64,000 nt of DNA from CALZBJ01 sp945619025. Lineage in GTDB: Bacteria; Pseudomonadota; Gammaproteobacteria; Cardiobacteriales; Wohlfahrtiimonadaceae. Under the pieces are notes generated by a model, which made no database searches, had not been told where the DNA came from, and saw only the letters and a program-made list of their open reading frames with translations. The stretch spans positions 372,001 through 436,000 of the forward strand of contig CALZBJ010000001.1 in the NCBI GenBank assembly GCA_945619025.1, written 5' to 3'. Every line of letters starts with the position of its first letter. The first letter of the stretch is position 1. Positions 50,750 through 58,685 of the stretch are shown here, one piece after another. A program made the position numbers and the translations under genes.

Positions 50750-52060
50750 TTATGCCTTCACAATATGATCAGCAGGCGTACGATATACCCCTCGAGTATC
50801 CACGATTAACGCCGCATGATTTTTAATCAATTCATAATCAAACTTGTCGTGATCCGTTGTAAGTACAACCGCATCATATGTTTTAAGCGTTTCCTGAGTG
50901 ATTGCAACACTTTGAAGATCAAAATGATGTTCACGCATTTTAGGAAAAACGGGGACATGTGGATCGCTATAGGCAACATTCCCTCCTTTTGCTTGAATAA
51001 GCTCCATCACTTCAACGGAAGGTGATTCTCGCATATCGTCCACATTTTTCTTATATGAAATACCCAACACTAAAATGTTGCTACCATTGATGGCTTTCCC
51101 ATGCTTATTTAATCCATCCATCAACTTAGACAATACATACTCAGGCATCGCCTTGTTAATTTCACCTGACAGCTCAATAAAACGAGTATGAACACCGTAT
51201 TCACGCGCTTTCCAAGTTAGGTAAAATGGATCAATAGGAATACAGTGGCCACCTAAACCTGGCCCTGGGTAATAGGCTGTAAATCCAAATGGTTTTGTTG
51301 CTGCTGCATCAATCACTTCGAAGATATCAACGCCCATACGGCCAGCCACTACTTTCATTTCATTGACAAGGCCAATATTCACTGCTCGATGAATATTTTC
51401 TAAAAGCTTTGTCATTTCAGCGGCTTTTGTGGAGCTCACGGGAACGACCTGATCAATTGCCTGCTCATAAAGCGCAATTCCCACCTGCAAACAATTCGCT
51501 GTATGCCCACCAATCACTTTCGGAATGGTGCGTGTATCAAAGTTCGGATTACCTGGATCTTCACGTTCTGGAGAATAAACCAGGAAAATTTCCTCACCAA
51601 CATTTAACCCCCCTTCGGATACTCTCGGTAAGAGCTCTTCTTCGGTCGTTCCTGGGTAAGTGGTACTTTCAAGTGAAATCACCTGACCTTCTCTAAAATA
51701 AGGCTTTAATGAGTTCGTTGTATTAATTACAAAGCTCATATCCGGCTCACGATAACGATTTAATGGCGTAGGCACACAGAGAATTAATGCGTCACATTCC
51801 GTAGCACGTGAAAAATCGGTTGTCGCCTCAAATCCTGATGAAGAAGCTTTAGCAATGCGTGCACTGGGAATGTGCTCAATATAGCTTTTCCCAGCATTTA
51901 ATAGATCAACCTTAGACTGATCAATGTCGATCCCGAGCACCTTAAAGCCAATCTCGTTATAGCGCAACATAAGTGGTAAACCTACATAGCCTAACCCTAC
52001 AATCCCGATAACCGCGCTTTTTTCTTTAAATTTATGCGTGGATGATTCGCATACTGTCAT
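50750..52060 (-). CDS. wbpA: UDP-N-acetylglucosamine 6-dehydrogenase, WbpA-like
   Basis: 436-residue nucleotide-sugar dehydrogenase oxidising UDP-GlcNAc to UDP-GlcNAcA, the first step of the uronic acid branch. NAD motif GIVGLGYVGLPL near 20-31; catalytic cysteine in PGPGLGGHCIPIDPFYL; KNVDDMRESPS near 340. The start at the second methionine (52060) fits an AGGA ribosome site better than the TTG at 52066. A WbpO-type UDP-GalNAc dehydrogenase is possible, but the wbpBED neighbours favour WbpA. Confidence 0.92.
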   Translation of the reverse strand: MTVCESSTHKFKEKSAVIGIVGLGYVGLPLMLRYNEIGFKVLGIDIDQSKVDLLNAGKSYIEHIPSARIAKASSSGFEATTDFSRATECDALILCVPTPLNRYREPDMSFVINTTNSLKPYFREGQVISLESTTYPGTTEEELLPRVSEGGLNVGEEIFLVYSPEREDPGNPNFDTRTIPKVIGGHTANCLQVGIALYEQAIDQVVPVSSTKAAEMTKLLENIHRAVNIGLVNEMKVVAGRMGVDIFEVIDAAATKPFGFTAYYPGPGLGGHCIPIDPFYLTWKAREYGVHTRFIELSGEINKAMPEYVLSKLMDGLNKHGKAINGSNILVLGISYKKNVDDMRESPSVEVMELIQAKGGNVAYSDPHVPVFPKMREHHFDLQSVAITQETLKTYDAVVLTTDHDKFDYELIKNHAALIVDTRGVYRTPADHIVKA

Positions 52061-52123
52061 TCTCAAATTCCTATTAATCTATTATCTTAAAATTACGAAT
52101 ACTCTAATTATACGGCTCAGAGT

Positions 52124-53221
52124 TTAATGTGTTAAATTTTGTTTTCGTCTTTTGACTACGATTCGGATCAAAGCCAACATTACGCCCAACATTCCTCCTA
52201 ACAGTCCTCCAATCAAAACGATCATTTTTTTCTTAGGTTTAATAGGACTGCCTGGAAGCTCTGCCGGCGCATCTAGGTTATAGAGGGAAATTTTATCTTC
52301 ATCAAATTCGATACTTTTAAAGAACTCATGCTTAACGGTGAGCTCTCTTAATTCAGGAAGTAGGAGAACATCAATGCCGCGCTTCTCCAACACTTCAATT
52401 TGAGCAGTTAATGCTTTACTGCCGCGCATATAGAGAAGGTTTTGATCAACATATGCAGCGCCCTCTTTGGTTGCTTTCCCTTCCGGCATCATTGGCGATT
52501 CAATTCCTAGTTTTTCTGCAATGTAGAGCCCTTCTTTAAGGCGATCTAACTCACTTTTTTGCAGTAGTTCTAATTTTTGCTTTAATGTACTAATGCCCAG
52601 ATCAGTATTTTGTAAAATGGTATTCACTTCTGCTTTTCGGTTATTAAGAATTCGCTCTTTTGCCCACTTTCCTGCTAAAACGACATACTCATTGGCCCAT
52701 AATTCAATTAATTCTGGATTTTGATGAGTCACCACTACCTGATAACGATCGGGCGTTTCTTTACTATTGGCTTGTTTAATGCTGAGCGTCTTAGCAAAAG
52801 ATGCGCGCAAACTATCTAAGGAGTTCGCTCTTTCTTTTTCATCTAAAGAAGGCAGGTAGTAATGCTCAAAGAAATATCGATTTAATTCTTTGGAATAGAG
52901 AGTATTTCTAAAGAGTGCATAAGCTTCGTTAATTGAGATCGGTTTTAACGCATTGCTATCTTCTTCTTTATCACTCAAATTAATCGCCCCTTTATTTAAC
53001 GCCGTAATTTGCGATACATAGGGAGGTAATACTTCCGCTTGGGATTGATAAATCGGCGTGGCTAAAAGCGCATAGGCAACGGCGATGATGCCGGCAATCA
53101 ATGTAGTGCTGATGATGATCCACTTCTCTTTCCAGAGATCGGCGATTAACTCAAAGAGATCAATCTCATCTGAATAGGGAGAGGCCGATGTTGGCTCGCG
53201 ATTTTCCGTCAATGAATTCAT
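52124..53221 (-). CDS. wzz: Polysaccharide chain-length determinant, Wzz-like
   Basis: 365-residue polysaccharide co-polymerase with an N-terminal membrane span (about 34-54), a periplasmic helical domain with coiled coil (about 170-290), and the C-terminal Pro-rich segment LPGSPIKPKKKMIVLIGGLL before the second span (about 330-355). It sets polymer length with Wzy. It is the first gene of the main minus-strand locus and sits directly behind a strong promoter. Confidence 0.92.
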   Translation of the reverse strand: MNSLTENREPTSASPYSDEIDLFELIADLWKEKWIIISTTLIAGIIAVAYALLATPIYQSQAEVLPPYVSQITALNKGAINLSDKEEDSNALKPISINEAYALFRNTLYSKELNRYFFEHYYLPSLDEKERANSLDSLRASFAKTLSIKQANSKETPDRYQVVVTHQNPELIELWANEYVVLAGKWAKERILNNRKAEVNTILQNTDLGISTLKQKLELLQKSELDRLKEGLYIAEKLGIESPMMPEGKATKEGAAYVDQNLLYMRGSKALTAQIEVLEKRGIDVLLLPELRELTVKHEFFKSIEFDEDKISLYNLDAPAELPGSPIKPKKKMIVLIGGLLGGMLGVMLALIRIVVKRRKQNLTH

Positions 53222-53255
53222 AAAAAAACTCTCTTTTTAAAAGTAAGGCGTGCAT

Positions 53256-53285
53256 ATCCTACGAGCCGAGCGCAGCTCATGTCAA
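53256..53285 (-). promoter_or_regulatory. Sigma-70-type promoter of the wzz/polysaccharide operon
   Basis: Minus strand: TTGACA (53285-53280), 18-bp spacer, TAGGAT (53261-53256). It is 35 bp before the wzz start codon and is the only near-consensus promoter seen upstream of the locus. The spacer contains a GAGC-rich inverted repeat (GAGCTGCGCTC). Confidence 0.65.
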
Positions 53286-53403
53286 GATAAAGGCCAATAA
53301 TTTAACCTAGTTGATTGATTATAGAGGCGCCCGCTCAAGGTGGTACGTTGTCTCATTTGATAAACCCTTTATTTTAACGGATATTTACCTTTTTTTATAA
53401 TGT

Positions 53404-55224
53404 TTAATCTGCTTCCAACTCTTTTATCAAAGCTGGCAACGCTATTTTAGAGTACTCGACCGCACCATATTCATTTAAATGATGGCTATCGTGGTAACCT
53501 AACTTACCATTCAATATAGGGGCTGTATCAAATAAAGAGTTGCCCGACAAATCTAAGAAAACAACATTCTCATAACGTGAAACTATTTTTTCTATTACAT
53601 TATTAGCTTTACCTGCACGCCCCTCTTCTTCAACTCTCACAGGTATTCCTAGCTCTGAAAAATGATAAGCTCTCGCCATATTTACTTTAAAGGAAGGCAG
53701 TTGTGCTAACACAATTATTTTTTGATACTTTAAATGATTCTCTTTAAGAAACGCAGCAAAAGCATCTCTAAAAGCTTTGGTCTCTGTCTGATACATCCAT
53801 GAGCCAGCTATAATTAAATATCGATCTTCAGCAACTTTAGACTTAATGAGATCAATTCGGTCATTACAGGGCTTTTGCGCCCAACCAGAAAGCTTATCTA
53901 CATCAAATCCCTCAATTGGCACACAACTACTTCCCGTAATAACCTCAAATGCAAAATCACTCTCTCTTGAAATCTCATCAAAAAAAAGATTTAACTGCCC
54001 CGCATGGGAATCTCCAATGACTAAAACCCTCTCCTTACTTGCATCTCCTCGCAAACAGCTTTCTAAGATTTTTCCGTGACAAATTGTGTTTGGATCAGCA
54101 TAACGAGTTAACTCAACAGGAAGAGGCTCAACTATAGAACGATTAAGCTTTTTTCCATAAATAACAATAACAGCATTAGCCATTAAAAATATCGCTAATA
54201 ATACGAGCAAAACATTTTTATATAACGATAATCGTAAAGGAGATTCTATTATCTTGTAAGACAACCAACCTAATAAAAATGAGAATAATACATAGACTCC
54301 CCAGCCGAATAATGACAATTCATATACGCCCGAAACGTACCGTATAAACGCCAAAATAGGCCAGTGCCATAAATATAAAGAATAAGAAATAGCGCCTATC
54401 CAAACTAAAAATCTATTAGATAGCAATCGATTTGCAAATCCATTATTCGCCCAAATAATCATAAAGGCACCTACACAAGGGAATATTGTCCAAAGTCCAG
54501 GATAATGTTTTTCAGAAATGTTCCAAAAGCTTAAAAAGACAATCATCAACCCTAATATACTGATGCTATTTCGATACTTTGCCTTAATCACCTTTGAGCC
54601 GCCCAAACATGCAAGTACAACACCCCATAAAAATTCTGGAATTCTAGATAAGAGTGAAAAATAGGCCACTTGAGCATCATTTCCTAATCTTTTTTCACTC
54701 CAAACCAAGAGCAGCAGACCCACTATAATAAAAAAAGGTATTCTTAATTTTTTTGGAAGCAAAAATAAAACTGGCGGCAATATAAAATAAAATTGCATCT
54801 CTATCGCTAAAGACCAAGTATGCAACAACGGCAATTCGTGTGAGCTCGGCGCGAAATAATCTCCAAATCCAGCAAAATAATTATTGCTATTGAACAACAA
54901 TGCGGACTTTAAACTCTGCCGAAACCAATTGAAATCCTGAGGTATGAAAAGCACCGCCGCTAATGCAAAGGTTATTACTAGTAGCACTAAATACGCTGGT
55001 GCAATACGCTTAATTCTTCCCCAGTAAAAGCTCGTCCATACAAACTGTCGATCAGGATTAATAATCTGTCGCGTTATTATAAAACCTGATATCACAAAGA
55101 ACAGATCAACACCTAAAAACCCAGCTGGAAGGAGATGCTTATCAGCATGAAATATCATAACCGCTAAAACAGCGATCGCCCTCAAGCCTTGAACATCATA
55201 ACGGAAGCTACTAATGTTACTCAT
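53404..55224 (-). CDS. OafA/YrhL-type acyltransferase with SGNH domain
   Basis: 606-residue membrane O-acyltransferase. An Acyl_transf_3 domain with about ten to eleven spans (1-365; FRYDVQGLRAIAVLAVMIFH near 7-26, DLFFVISGFIITRQ) is followed by a periplasmic SGNH hydrolase-like domain (about 390-606) with GDSHAGQ and a distal HDSHHLNEYG (catalytic Asp/His). Such fusions acetylate O-antigen or other surface glycans. The ATG at 55224 has AAGG six bases upstream; the GTG at 55242 does not. It is separated from wzz by 182 bp with a promoter, so it is a neighbouring unit. Confidence 0.92.
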   Translation of the reverse strand: MSNISSFRYDVQGLRAIAVLAVMIFHADKHLLPAGFLGVDLFFVISGFIITRQIINPDRQFVWTSFYWGRIKRIAPAYLVLLVITFALAAVLFIPQDFNWFRQSLKSALLFNSNNYFAGFGDYFAPSSHELPLLHTWSLAIEMQFYFILPPVLFLLPKKLRIPFFIIVGLLLLVWSEKRLGNDAQVAYFSLLSRIPEFLWGVVLACLGGSKVIKAKYRNSISILGLMIVFLSFWNISEKHYPGLWTIFPCVGAFMIIWANNGFANRLLSNRFLVWIGAISYSLYLWHWPILAFIRYVSGVYELSLFGWGVYVLFSFLLGWLSYKIIESPLRLSLYKNVLLVLLAIFLMANAVIVIYGKKLNRSIVEPLPVELTRYADPNTICHGKILESCLRGDASKERVLVIGDSHAGQLNLFFDEISRESDFAFEVITGSSCVPIEGFDVDKLSGWAQKPCNDRIDLIKSKVAEDRYLIIAGSWMYQTETKAFRDAFAAFLKENHLKYQKIIVLAQLPSFKVNMARAYHFSELGIPVRVEEEGRAGKANNVIEKIVSRYENVVFLDLSGNSLFDTAPILNGKLGYHDSHHLNEYGAVEYSKIALPALIKELEAD

Positions 55225-55331
55225 TGAATACCTTATTGACACAATTTATAAACTGCAACTAATTGTACAAGTGAGTATAAAAAATAGAAAGCAACAATCT
55301 TTGTATTAACACAATATATTAAAACCCTCTA

Positions 55332-56123
55332 TCAAGTACGATGTTTCGCACGGCATTCAACGTGAGTCTCCGTTACGTGATCGCCACAGACATCGCAGTG
55401 GGGGTTTTTACCATATTTAAATTCGCGCCACTCATTATCGAGTGCGTTATAGATTCGAAGGCGACGGGTGGTAAGTTTCCCGATGCCAAGCAGGAGTTTG
55501 AGCGTCTCTTGAGCTTGGGTGACACCGATAATATGTACCACCGGGGAAAATACGCCAAAGAGTGCGCAATTGCCATCTGAGGCCTCATCCCCATCAAAAA
55601 GGCAGGCGTAGCATGGAGAGGTGTCATCGCGAAAATCATAAACGGTAAGCTGCCCTTCATAACGCACGGCTGAACCTGAAATGAGCGGGGTTTTTGTGGA
55701 AACGGCCGCACGATTGATCGCTTTACGTACCTCAAAATTATCGGTGCAATCTAAGATCGCATCTGCCGATCGGCAAAGCTCTTCAAGCCGTTTAAAACAG
55801 GTCTTTTCATCATAGGTATGAATAATGACATCAGGGTTGAGCTCAGTGAGCTTTTGTTTTGCTTGCACCACTTTTGAGCGCCCAACGTCTGCGGTTTTAT
55901 AATAGGTTTGCCGATGCAGATTGGAAAGATCCACCTCATCGTAATCTAAGATCGTCAGCTCGCCGATCCCTGCCCCAGCTAAAAGAGGAAGCGCCGCCAT
56001 ACCGAGCCCGCCGCAACCGACCACCACTACGTGTGCTTTTTTAAGCGCGAGTTGCCCCTCGATATCAAATTGATCGAGCAAAATATGGCGGGAATATCGC
56101 AACAATGAGTGGTCGTCTAGCAT
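55332..56123 (-). CDS. ThiF/MoeB/HesA-family adenylyltransferase
   Basis: 263-residue E1-like enzyme that adenylates the C-terminal glycine of a ubiquitin-fold sulfur carrier (ThiS or MoaD). ATP-binding motif VVGCGGLGMAALPLLAGAG near 34-52; DNFEVRKAIN near 127; zinc cysteines CYAC (about 172-175) and CDVC near 245. No thiS, thiG, moaD or moeA lies nearby, so whether it serves thiamine or molybdopterin synthesis cannot be decided from this window. Confidence 0.85.
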   Translation of the reverse strand: MLDDHSLLRYSRHILLDQFDIEGQLALKKAHVVVVGCGGLGMAALPLLAGAGIGELTILDYDEVDLSNLHRQTYYKTADVGRSKVVQAKQKLTELNPDVIIHTYDEKTCFKRLEELCRSADAILDCTDNFEVRKAINRAAVSTKTPLISGSAVRYEGQLTVYDFRDDTSPCYACLFDGDEASDGNCALFGVFSPVVHIIGVTQAQETLKLLLGIGKLTTRRLRIYNALDNEWREFKYGKNPHCDVCGDHVTETHVECRAKHRT

Positions 56124-56142
56124 AATGATCTCCTTATATACT

Positions 56143-56171
56143 AAAAAAGCAGAGATTCCCTCTCTGCTTTT
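56143..56171 (-). terminator. Intrinsic terminator after the MliC-like gene
   Basis: On the minus strand AAAAGCAGAGA pairs with TCTCTGCTTTT around GGGAA and continues as a T-run. It separates the mliC-like gene from the ThiF-like gene. Confidence 0.88.
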
Positions 56172-56192
56172 GCCCTGCTTACGTTTGAATCT

Positions 56193-56519
56193 CTATTTTT
56201 TATCGCCTTTCCAAATTTCACAGGAAATGGGCTTACCTTTCACAAATTCAACCACGGCGTAATCGGCTTTGGTGTGGATTGAAAAACCATCATGATTGGT
56301 ATAATACGCGCCGCTTGCTGCCGGGGTAATAATCATGGTCACAATCCGGCCCGAATCATCTTGCATCCGCGCAATCTCGCCATCATAGAGATATTCTACC
56401 GTGATATTGGTATCCATCGGACAGTTGTATGAAACGCGCATCGTATCATCTTGTGTATTCGTGGTTGCACAGCCAGCTAAAACGGCCGATCCAGCGAGAA
56501 TCATCGCTAATTTTTTCAC
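56193..56519 (-). CDS. mliC: MliC-like lysozyme-inhibitor lipoprotein
   Basis: 108-residue lipoprotein with lipobox VLAGC (cysteine 17). The mature domain matches the MliC/PliC family: SYNCPMDTNITVEYLYDGEI, a central GAYYTNHDGFSIHTKADYAV, and a final CEIWK cysteine that pairs with the NCP cysteine. These proteins block C-type lysozyme in the periplasm or outer membrane. It is divergent from hslV and ends at a terminator. Confidence 0.8.
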   Translation of the reverse strand: MKKLAMILAGSAVLAGCATTNTQDDTMRVSYNCPMDTNITVEYLYDGEIARMQDDSGRIVTMIITPAASGAYYTNHDGFSIHTKADYAVVEFVKGKPISCEIWKGDKK

Positions 56520-56558
56520 GGAGAGTCTCCTTTCGAGGTTAATAAAATTTTGTGCTCA

Positions 56559-56584
56559 CTTGAAATTCTCAATTCTCCCCTCAT
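56559..56584 (+). promoter_or_regulatory. Heat-shock (sigma-32-like) promoter of hslVU
   Basis: CTTGAA (56559-56564), 12-bp spacer, CCCCTCAT (56577-56584), closely resembling CTTGAA-N13-17-CCCCAT. It lies 39 bp upstream of the hslV start. Confidence 0.65.
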
Positions 56585-56622
56585 TATAGCACTACAACTA
56601 AAAATATCGTAAGGAGATACTA

Positions 56623-57162
56623 GTGGAACAATTTAGAGGAACTACGATCTGTGCAGTCCGCCGCGGCAATCAAGTTGTCATCGGTGGCGATGGCCAGGTT
56701 TCAATGGGAAACACAATTATGAAGGGCAACGCACGCAAAGTTCGTCGCCTCTATAATGGCAAAGTGATCGCGGGATTTGCCGGCGGTACGGCCGATGCCT
56801 TCACCCTCTTTGAGCGCTTTGAAGGAAAACTTGAAAAATATAGCGGCAATCTCACCCGTTCAGCGGTTGAGCTCGCTAAAGAGTGGCGTACGGAACGCGC
56901 GCTGCGTAAATTGGAAGCCCTTTTAATCGTTGCCGATGAGACCGCGACCTTTATCATCTCAGGATTGGGCGATGTGATCGAACCGGAACACGATATCGCC
57001 GCGATCGGATCAGGCGGAATGTTTGCCCACAGTGCCGCACTTGCATTAATCGAAAATACCGAGCTTCCTGCCGAAGAGATCGTACGCAAAAGCCTCAACA
57101 TTGCCGGCAGCGTCTGTATCTACACCAACACCAATTTAACGATTGAAAAACTCGAATTTTAA
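56623..57162 (+). CDS. hslV: ATP-dependent protease peptidase subunit HslV
   Basis: 179-residue threonine peptidase of the HslUV complex. It has a GTG start with AAGGAG six bases upstream. The first residues MEQFRG form a short propeptide, and the mature enzyme should begin at Thr7 (TTICAVRRGNQVVIGGDGQV follows). This MEQF-type leader is found in several beta- and gammaproteobacteria, while E. coli HslV starts directly at MTT. GSGGMFAHSAALALIENT near 127-144 is conserved. hslU follows 13 bp later. Confidence 0.97.
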   Translation: MEQFRGTTICAVRRGNQVVIGGDGQVSMGNTIMKGNARKVRRLYNGKVIAGFAGGTADAFTLFERFEGKLEKYSGNLTRSAVELAKEWRTERALRKLEALLIVADETATFIISGLGDVIEPEHDIAAIGSGGMFAHSAALALIENTELPAEEIVRKSLNIAGSVCIYTNTNLTIEKLEF

Positions 57163-57175
57163 TTAGGAACCCAAT

Positions 57176-58519
57176 ATGAGTGCTATGACCCCAAGAGAGA
57201 TTGTCCAAGAACTCGATCGATACATTGTCGGGCAACATGAAGCCAAACGCTCCGTTGCCATCGCATTACGCAATCGTTGGAGACGCCAACAAGTCGAAAG
57301 CGAGATTCGTGCGGAAATCACCCCGAAAAATATCTTAATGATCGGGCCAACCGGTGTAGGTAAAACAGAGATTGCCCGCCGTTTAGCCAAACTCGCCAAT
57401 GCCCCTTTTATTAAAGTGGAAGCGACGAAATTTACCGAAGTCGGTTATGTCGGCCGCGAGGTGGATTCCATCGTGCGTGACCTTGTGGAAGCATCGGTGA
57501 AACAGGTGCGCGAGCAAGCCATTAAAGCGGCGTATCCGAAAGCGGAGGAAGCGGCGATTGAGCGTGTATTAGATGCAATTTTACCGCCGCCAAAACATAT
57601 CGGATTTGGTGATGAGCCGGCCGCTCCTTCAAAAGAAAATTCTGCAACGCGCCAAAAATTTAGAGAAAAACTGATTCGCGGTGAGATGGACGATCGTGAA
57701 ATTGAGATCGATATCGCGGCGAATGCAGGATTGGGCATGAATATTATGACGCCTCCCGGCATGGAAGAGATGGCCGAGCAATTGCAATCGCTCTTTCAAC
57801 AATCAGGGCAAGAGCGTCGTAAACCGCAAAAAATGAAGATCAAAGATGCACTGTTACAGGTGCAAAATGAAGAAGCGGCACGCCTTGTTAATGAAGAAGA
57901 GATCAAACAAACGGCCATTGAAGTCGCGGAAAATCAAGGCATCGTCTTTATTGATGAGATCGATAAAGTCTGTGGCCGCGGCAATACAAGCGGCGCCGAT
58001 GTTTCACGTGAAGGCGTTCAGCGCGACCTCCTTCCTTTAATTGAAGGCTGTACCGTTTCCACTAAATATGGCGCGATCAAAACCGACCATATTCTCTTTA
58101 TCGCATCCGGGGCGTTCCATCTTGCTAAACCTTCAGATCTAATCCCAGAACTTCAAGGCCGTCTTCCGATTCGCGTTGAATTAAAATCGTTAAATGCTGA
58201 TGATTTCTATCGCATCTTAACCGAACCTTCCTCAGCGCTCATTAAGCAATATAAGGCGCTTTTGAAAACGGAAGGGGTGAATCTTGAGTTTGAAGATGAA
58301 GCCCTTAAAGAGATGGCAACGATCGCTTTTAGCGTCAATGAAAAGACCGAAAATATCGGAGCACGCCGTCTTCATACAATTTTAGAGCGTCTTTTAGAAG
58401 AGGTCTCTTTCTCAGCCTCTGAAAAAGAGGGCGAAACCGTCACCATTACTAAAGGTTATGTACGTAATGAACTTGGCGAGCTCTCTGAAGATGAAGATCT
58501 GAGCCGCTTTATTCTCTAA
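57176..58519 (+). CDS. hslU: ATP-dependent protease ATPase subunit HslU
   Basis: 447-residue AAA+ unfoldase feeding substrates to HslV. Walker A GPTGVGKTE near 60-68, pore motif GYVGREV near 90, intermediate domain about 110-240, Walker B IVFIDEIDKV near 258, sensor arginine in QGRLPIRVEL, and the C-terminal SRFIL that docks into HslV. It is co-transcribed with hslV and ends at a strong terminator. Confidence 0.98.
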   Translation: MSAMTPREIVQELDRYIVGQHEAKRSVAIALRNRWRRQQVESEIRAEITPKNILMIGPTGVGKTEIARRLAKLANAPFIKVEATKFTEVGYVGREVDSIVRDLVEASVKQVREQAIKAAYPKAEEAAIERVLDAILPPPKHIGFGDEPAAPSKENSATRQKFREKLIRGEMDDREIEIDIAANAGLGMNIMTPPGMEEMAEQLQSLFQQSGQERRKPQKMKIKDALLQVQNEEAARLVNEEEIKQTAIEVAENQGIVFIDEIDKVCGRGNTSGADVSREGVQRDLLPLIEGCTVSTKYGAIKTDHILFIASGAFHLAKPSDLIPELQGRLPIRVELKSLNADDFYRILTEPSSALIKQYKALLKTEGVNLEFEDEALKEMATIAFSVNEKTENIGARRLHTILERLLEEVSFSASEKEGETVTITKGYVRNELGELSEDEDLSRFIL

Positions 58520-58539
58520 AGAATCACGATTCAATACAG

Positions 58540-58585
58540 ACCCAAGGTCTGCTAACTCCATAAAGTTAGCCCTTGGGTTTTTTTT
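58540..58585 (+). terminator. Intrinsic terminator after hslVU
   Basis: ACCCAAGG (58540-58547) pairs with CCTTGGGT (58571-58578), with an inner stem GCTAACT/AGTTAGC, followed by eight T. Confidence 0.9.
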
Positions 58586-58609
58586 GTTGCTTCTTTTATT
58601 GTTTCCAAT

Positions 58610-58637
58610 AAAAAAGCGATCCGAAGATCGCCTTTTT
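58610..58637. terminator. Intrinsic terminator of the autotransporter gene
   Basis: GCGATC-CGAA-GATCGC with A/T tracts on both sides. On the minus strand it ends the autotransporter transcript 50 bp past its stop; it may also back up the hslU terminator. Confidence 0.85.
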
Positions 58638-58685
58638 CATTTTTTATCATTGATGCTTAACTAAACATCTAGCTATCCGAGCCTC

